From an uncultured Prevotellaceae bacterium (lineage in GTDB: Bacteria > Bacteroidota > Bacteroidia > Bacteroidales > Bacteroidaceae), in contig CAMYYX010000064.1 in assembly GCA_947303695.1 (NCBI GenBank), forward strand, positions 1-9,729: a stretch of DNA of 9,729 nt. The letters are read 5' to 3'. The position numbers and the translations under genes are program-made. Positions 5,662 to 9,729 of this stretch are shown here, in pieces; position 1 is the stretch's first letter; each line of letters starts with the position of its first letter. The notes below the pieces were generated by a model, which was not told where the DNA came from, did no database searches, and saw only the letters and a list, made by a program, of their open reading frames with translations.

Positions 5662-6978
5662 TTAAATCATGAATTGAATCAATACTCCGACTAAGAAGCT
5701 GGTCACATTGCACAGCAGGCTATAGATGAAGGCTCGCTTCCAATCATGAATGAGGATGTAATAGCCAATAGCTTCCAACACCAGCACTAGCAGTTCGCCT
5801 GTCAGTAGTGATCCTATCGTACTGCCGACAGCAAACAGGACGAGGTTCAAGGGAATGTTCGTCAGAATATTGATGACTACGGAGCCTACAAACACCTTTC
5901 GACGTTTTTCACCCATCAGTCGTAGCATTCCCAACTCCACGGAGATGGTCAACAGCAGAGCTGCCAGCATAAAGTAGACCTGGAAGGGTAGAGACCCATT
6001 GTGGGCTAGCATATAGCCGGGAACCAGTACCATTGCCAGCAATCCGAATGCCTGTCCTTCGCGCCCAGGTAGCACGCGGTTGGCCAAGTAGAGTGTCATT
6101 GGCATAGTGAAGTTGATGGTTAACACCCCTATGAACACAGGAAGCAAACGGTTTGTTCCGTTGATAGCCCACAACATGCAGGCTACCGCCACACCGACAC
6201 AGGCCACGATGGACGTACCTACTCCCCATCGGCGTGCCACCCATCCGCCTCCGGCTTTTCCCACCATCGCTGTTGCAGCCAGCAAGAGGAGCATGGTGCT
6301 ATCCTTCTCTATGTTCGATGGAATAGACTCGCCTAAGAATGAGCGTATCAAGACAAAAAGCAGAATCGGTATGAGCCATATTTCCCCTGTTCGGGGGAGT
6401 TGGAGGCGATTTGTATTCAGACGGAAGACCTTCTCATGAGCACGCTTCGTGTTTGTTACAGGAATGCGGATGGCAAAAGCACCTATCAAGGTAATCAGCA
6501 GCAGCATTCCGGCAGCTAGCCACCACTCGGCATAAATCACTCCTACAACTAATCCAACAGCACCTGTGGATACGAAAATACCCAATGCGCGCATATCGTT
6601 GCCAGCCACCAAAACCGTCATTTTTCCGCCCCATACATGAAAAAAGGAATTACCTAAACCCAGTAGGATGGTCACCAGCCAGAAGCAAAGTGTCGATAAC
6701 CATTGGCCAGATACTATTAGCAGCATGACCGCTGTTGTCAGCAATCCGATGCTCAGCAGCAAAGCCCAGTGCAACTTCCGCAGGCGGTCTGTCCACCATC
6801 CCGTAAGTGTCTGTGTGGTGAAGGCCAGCAGGTTATAGGTCAGAAACAATCCCGCCAACTCGCTCATCGTTCCCTGATGGACCATCAAGTAGAGGCAACA
6901 CACGCATAGCCCGTCCACTAAAAAGTGGAGGCTTGTGGCAATACCCACTGATGTCCATTTTGATACAATGTTACCCAT
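5662..6978 (-). CDS. MFS-family transporter-like protein with three extra C-terminal membrane helices
   Basis: 438 residues, almost entirely membrane-embedded. Twelve hydrophobic helices (about 11-350) form a major facilitator fold. The loop 2-3 motif is G60-W-W-T-D64-R65-L-R67-K68, and a matching GKAGGGWVARRWG lies between helices 8 and 9. A longer hydrophilic loop (about 173-197) separates the two six-helix halves. After residue 356 (GEKRRK) come three further helices (about 361-438) with conserved-looking polar residues inside the membrane (N370, N374, E395, E402, Y406-Y407, N424). These resemble a small-membrane-protein domain rather than MFS. Substrate cannot be told. MFS proteins normally move small solutes by ion coupling, but the first helix here (SLHFLVDGLCV) and the extension make a non-transport or modified role possible. 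First gene of a likely two-gene unit with the coiled-coil gene. The start at 6978 gives an N-terminus that leads directly into TM1. Confidence 0.82.
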   Translation of the reverse strand: MGNIVSKWTSVGIATSLHFLVDGLCVCCLYLMVHQGTMSELAGLFLTYNLLAFTTQTLTGWWTDRLRKLHWALLLSIGLLTTAVMLLIVSGQWLSTLCFWLVTILLGLGNSFFHVWGGKMTVLVAGNDMRALGIFVSTGAVGLVVGVIYAEWWLAAGMLLLITLIGAFAIRIPVTNTKRAHEKVFRLNTNRLQLPRTGEIWLIPILLFVLIRSFLGESIPSNIEKDSTMLLLLAATAMVGKAGGGWVARRWGVGTSIVACVGVAVACMLWAINGTNRLLPVFIGVLTINFTMPMTLYLANRVLPGREGQAFGLLAMVLVPGYMLAHNGSLPFQVYFMLAALLLTISVELGMLRLMGEKRRKVFVGSVVINILTNIPLNLVLFAVGSTIGSLLTGELLVLVLEAIGYYILIHDWKRAFIYSLLCNVTSFLVGVLIQFMI

Positions 6979-7021
6979 CTCTCCTTTTTCTAACTTCCAT
7001 ACGAAAGTCTCGTATTTGTGG

Positions 7022-7029
7022 CAAAGTTA
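7022..7029 (-). promoter_or_regulatory. Probable -7 promoter element of the MFS/coiled-coil unit
   Basis: On the minus strand the bases read TAACTTTG, an exact TAnnTTTG match. The predicted start, near 7015, lies about 37 nt before the ATG at 6978. No good TTTG is found at the -33 spacing (only TTTA, 7051-7054), so the call rests on the -7 box and its position. Confidence 0.5.
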
Positions 7030-7071
7030 CAAAAAAGAATCAAACTGCGGTAAATTTTTTATTGGAAAATA

Positions 7072-7102
7072 CTTGTTGGTATTTCTTTTTTTTGTATATT
7101 TG
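7072..7102 (+). promoter_or_regulatory. Promoter of the secreted modular protein gene
   Basis: A -7 element TATATTTG at 7095-7102 and a -33 element CTTG at 7072-7075 are separated by 19 bp, fitting the Bacteroidetes consensus. Predicted start near 7109, giving a leader of about 43 nt before the ATG at 7152. It is divergent from the MFS -7 box, with about 65 bp between the two. Confidence 0.7.
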
Positions 7103-7151
7103 CAGCGACATATTACATTATTATTAACTATATTACGTAAACTACATGTGT

Positions 7152-9729
7152 ATGAAAAGAATTTACTCTATTTTGATGTTGGCCATGATGATGGTCATGA
7201 CATCGTTGAATGTTGATGCTCAGATGCGTCCGGCAGCGCCGGGTGGCGATGTGCTCACAGATGGGAAAACCTACACTTTCTTTTGTTACAGTAAGTTGGA
7301 TGGACAGATGATTCGTACAAGTTGGGATGGCGCAATCTATTCGCCTGGAGTTGGCACGAATCCCTTTACTGTTAAACTTACAGCACAGCAGAATGACGAC
7401 CAAACATGGTCGTTCTACTATGACGATGAGGTAGAAGGCGCACCTGTTCGCTATTACATGAACATCCCTTCAGGAACAGGAAACGTTAACGTGAAGGCAA
7501 CTGAGCAGTGCGACTGGGAAATCAGCGCAGGTCAGTACGACGGTTTCTACTTCGTGATGCCAGGCGAGGGTAACAACCCTAGTACGCGGGGTTACAATAT
7601 GCATATGAATACAGGTAACGAATACGTCGTAGCTTCCTATTACGGCGATAGTTGGTATCCTGATTTCTATGGTGGTGTTCTTCAGGACGAGTATGGTGAC
7701 AACGTGTACATCTCAGACGATCCTGATGAAAATCGCGTGGTGATGGCTGACTCTAGCTCATGTAATTGGGCATTTGTGGAGGTTGATAACGTGCAGGCTT
7801 TCTTGGAGAAGGCAGAGGTGTTTGCGTTTATCAACAACTACTACGTGAATTATGTGGATATCGACGGAGGAGCGGAAGGTTTTGTACTTTCCTACAATGC
7901 TGCATTGTCAATCTATAATGGGGGCGATGTTGATGCAGAGGGCATCGAGGCATTGAAAGAAATCCTTAACAGCAAAGTGGCGCTCTTCAATGCATTGCGT
8001 GTAATTGAAACTGATGACGATGTGCAGTCTGCTCTCGCTCAGGAAATCAACGAGGCTTACGAGGCTCTCAATAACGAATACCTTGCTGACAAAGTTACCG
8101 CTGCAACCGAGAAGCTGAATAAAGCAGTTGCTGACTATAAAGCTACTGTAGGCGACGTGACAGCGATGGGTAAGAATATGTCGTTCGAAGACCTTACGGC
8201 TCAAGGTGGTGCTACAACAACCAGCGTTCAAGGTGCTCCAACAGGATGGAATGTCTATATCAATGGTCAGCAGACTGTGACTGCATCTGAAGTCCGTAGT
8301 GCAGGCATCAGCGCTTGGCACGGACAGAATGCCGATGGAACTGGCGAGAAGGATGGCGAATATATCTTTGGTATCTGGAACGGCTCGATTCCTCAGTATG
8401 AAATCAGCCAGACTATCGAAGGATTGGAGAACGGTACCTACACCATTACCGCAGCATTGATGGTTGGTGCAAACGGTAGTGGCTCACGCCGCACCACACA
8501 GCGTATCTTCGGTAACCTGAACTCTACATACTTCGGATATATGGATGACTACAATCCAGAAGAACTCGACATGACGGAGGTATTCGGATTCCAAGGCAAC
8601 GAGGAGCCTGTGACTGACACAGAACTGAAGCCAATGGAGGTACGTGCATACGTTTATGATGGTACCCTGACCTTTGGTGTCCGTACTGATGGTCGTGAAC
8701 TTGAAGCCGCAAACCGTACCGAACGTAACGGAGCCGGTGGTGACGGATGGTTCAAGGTCGATAACTTCCGCATCCACAAGGAAGGTTATAATGTTGACGA
8801 TGCGATGGCCATCCTCGACTTCTTCTGTTCAGGAACCGCAGACTTCTTGAATATGTCGGAAGTCAAGATGTTCCCATCAGTACGCGATGATTCTGAAAGC
8901 ATCGTATCGGCTGCAGGCGAAGTGACCTCAAAAGATCCTGCTGATGTTATCAACGCCACGATTCTGGCTCTGCGCGACAATATTGCCGTCATCCAGAATG
9001 CGGTCGATGCATACGGCCGTTTGCAGGATGCTCTCTTCGAAGCTCATGAGAATCTTGCGAAGTATGACTCGAAGGCAGGTGCAGGTGCATATGCCGACGT
9101 TATCATGGAAGTAGAGGACCTCTTTGACAATGAGGAATATACGACAGAAGAGGAAATAGACGCAGCTATTCAGCAATTGGCTGACGCTCTTCAGGCATGT
9201 AAGGAAAGTAATACCATCGAGGCTGGCGACGACCTCACCGAATACTTGAAGAACCCAAGTTTCGAGGACTGGCAGTCGACCCAAGGAACGGACACCTCTG
9301 GCTCAACAGAAGCAACCCCGAACGGATGGAACCTCGTCATCAACGGTCAAGAAGTAAAGACCGTCGCAGAAATCAATGCAGCAGGATTCAGCAACTGGTG
9401 TGCCATCAACCGTGGTGACAACATCGACGTGACATTCGAAGGTGAAACCTATACGCACCAGTATACCGACGGCGAACACCTCTGGGGTATGTGGGCTGAC
9501 AACATTCCAACTGTGGAACTCTATCAGGAACTTACTTTGCCAGCAGGTATCTACACCTTGAAGGCTGACGTTGTCGTACAGCACGACTGGGGAGGTATGA
9601 ACATCACGACTCAGCGTTTGTTTGCCAACGATGCAGTAATGATGTACGGCCGTGATTATGACTACGGTGAGAACTTTACCTCGGATATGCTCGACGCACA
9701 GTTGCTGCAGCAATACAACACCAACGATG
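7152..9729 (+). CDS. Large secreted modular protein, probable carbohydrate-interacting surface protein (3' end outside window)
   Basis: Open frame of 859 residues running off the window. Residues 1-23 are a Sec signal peptide (MKR, hydrophobic Met/Leu-rich core, cleavage likely after VDA before Q24); there is no lipobox Cys. Residues about 30-212 are rich in aromatic residues, Gly and Asp, with predicted beta strands and recurring W-x-F/Y patterns (TWSFYY, CDWEIS, CNWAFVEVD), compatible with a ricin-like or other lectin-type beta fold. Residues about 214-335 are helical (ALKEILNSKVALFNAL, EAYEALNNEYL), like FIVAR-type spacers. A beta-rich module follows at about 338-543, a second helical spacer at 544-695, and a second copy of the beta module from 696 to the edge. 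The modules resemble galactose-binding/CBM-type jelly rolls by their NxSFEDW...GWN opening and GWFKVDNFRI close, but no catalytic motif is visible. ATG 7146 (two codons upstream) is an alternative start; 7152 gives the better signal peptide. Long minus-strand frames opposite this gene are shadows. Confidence 0.85.
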   Translation, partial: MKRIYSILMLAMMMVMTSLNVDAQMRPAAPGGDVLTDGKTYTFFCYSKLDGQMIRTSWDGAIYSPGVGTNPFTVKLTAQQNDDQTWSFYYDDEVEGAPVRYYMNIPSGTGNVNVKATEQCDWEISAGQYDGFYFVMPGEGNNPSTRGYNMHMNTGNEYVVASYYGDSWYPDFYGGVLQDEYGDNVYISDDPDENRVVMADSSSCNWAFVEVDNVQAFLEKAEVFAFINNYYVNYVDIDGGAEGFVLSYNAALSIYNGGDVDAEGIEALKEILNSKVALFNALRVIETDDDVQSALAQEINEAYEALNNEYLADKVTAATEKLNKAVADYKATVGDVTAMGKNMSFEDLTAQGGATTTSVQGAPTGWNVYINGQQTVTASEVRSAGISAWHGQNADGTGEKDGEYIFGIWNGSIPQYEISQTIEGLENGTYTITAALMVGANGSGSRRTTQRIFGNLNSTYFGYMDDYNPEELDMTEVFGFQGNEEPVTDTELKPMEVRAYVYDGTLTFGVRTDGRELEAANRTERNGAGGDGWFKVDNFRIHKEGYNVDDAMAILDFFCSGTADFLNMSEVKMFPSVRDDSESIVSAAGEVTSKDPADVINATILALRDNIAVIQNAVDAYGRLQDALFEAHENLAKYDSKAGAGAYADVIMEVEDLFDNEEYTTEEEIDAAIQQLADALQACKESNTIEAGDDLTEYLKNPSFEDWQSTQGTDTSGSTEATPNGWNLVINGQEVKTVAEINAAGFSNWCAINRGDNIDVTFEGETYTHQYTDGEHLWGMWADNIPTVELYQELTLPAGIYTLKADVVVQHDWGGMNITTQRLFANDAVMMYGRDYDYGENFTSDMLDAQLLQQYNTND
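8163..8780 (+). other. Beta-sandwich-like module 1 of the secreted protein
   Basis: Residues about 338-543. It opens with KNMSFEDL, continues with PTGWNVYINGQ and SAGISAW, and closes with GWFKVDNFRIHKEG. It aligns by eye with module 2 (KNPSFEDW, PNGWNLVINGQ, AAGFSNW) and shares the strand G-x-Y-T-(I/L)-x-A and the T-T-Q-R-(I/L)-F segment. The 'N-x-SFE' start and 'x-DNF' end are what one expects of CBM/galactose-binding-like domains in Bacteroidetes glycan-associated proteins. Confidence 0.6.
9237..9729 (+). other. Beta-sandwich-like module 2 of the secreted protein (truncated by window edge)
   Basis: Residues from about 696 onward. Same landmarks as module 1 in the same order: KNPSFEDW, PNGWNLVINGQ, INAAGFSNW, AGIYTLKADVVV, TTQRLF. 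The sequences have clearly diverged at the DNA level, so this is an old duplication. The closing GW-x-x-VDNF motif would be expected about 75-100 residues beyond the window edge. Confidence 0.6.

Noticed and set aside
6933..7216. Small + strand frames crossing the MFS/secreted-protein intergenic region
   Set aside because: They run through two promoter boxes and the start of the secreted gene in another frame, and have no recognisable features.
7908..9713. Several minus-strand reading frames of 60-140 codons
   Set aside because: They lie opposite the long open frame of the secreted protein, have no promoter boxes or recognisable domains, and the + frame has a signal peptide and repeated domains.
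1..9729. tRNA, rRNA, CRISPR array, insertion sequence or integrase
   Set aside because: None visible: no cloverleaf or rRNA-like sequence, no regularly spaced palindromic repeats, no transposase-like frame or terminal inverted repeats.

Overview
The window looks like chromosome of a Bacteroidales bacterium, most likely Prevotella/Segatella-like. The evidence is: (i) promoters of the Bacteroidetes type (-7 box TAnnTTTG, -33 TTTG/TTG) upstream of several genes; (ii) a Rho factor of about 700 residues with a long disordered insertion, characteristic of Bacteroidetes; (iii) a Bacteroidetes-style SLBB export protein followed by a Wzz-like protein; and (iv) a large secreted modular protein. Genus is an inference; no rRNA or tRNA is present to settle it.

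Layout. 1-1940 (+): the 3' end of an extracellular/capsular polysaccharide export unit, made of the C-terminal part of an SLBB-domain outer-membrane export protein and then a Wzz-type chain-length/co-polymerase protein. The unit closes with a strong intrinsic terminator at 1961-1992. A second hairpin terminator at 2004-2035 faces the other way and closes rho, which runs leftward from 4292. rho and engB (ysxC/yihA, a ribosome-assembly GTPase) are divergently transcribed from a 263-bp region with a recognisable promoter for each. engB converges on and overlaps by 11 bp a two-gene leftward unit: an MFS-family membrane protein with three extra C-terminal membrane segments (6978-5662), then a small Lys/Glu/Ala-rich coiled-coil protein with a C-terminal membrane anchor (5594-5148). 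Divergent from the MFS gene, a rightward secreted protein (7152 to beyond the window end) carries a signal peptide, a beta-rich N-terminal region, and alternating helical spacers and repeated beta-sandwich-like modules.

How the genes relate. The first two genes work together in polysaccharide assembly and export. rho and engB are housekeeping genes (transcription termination; 50S subunit assembly). The MFS gene and the coiled-coil gene are probably cotranscribed and may act together at the inner membrane, but neither has an identifiable substrate. The secreted protein looks like a cell-surface or extracellular carbohydrate-interacting protein. No mobile element, CRISPR array or phage feature is visible. 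The least explained parts are the MFS/coiled-coil pair, the modular secreted protein, and the Rho insertion with its two AT-hook-like motifs.
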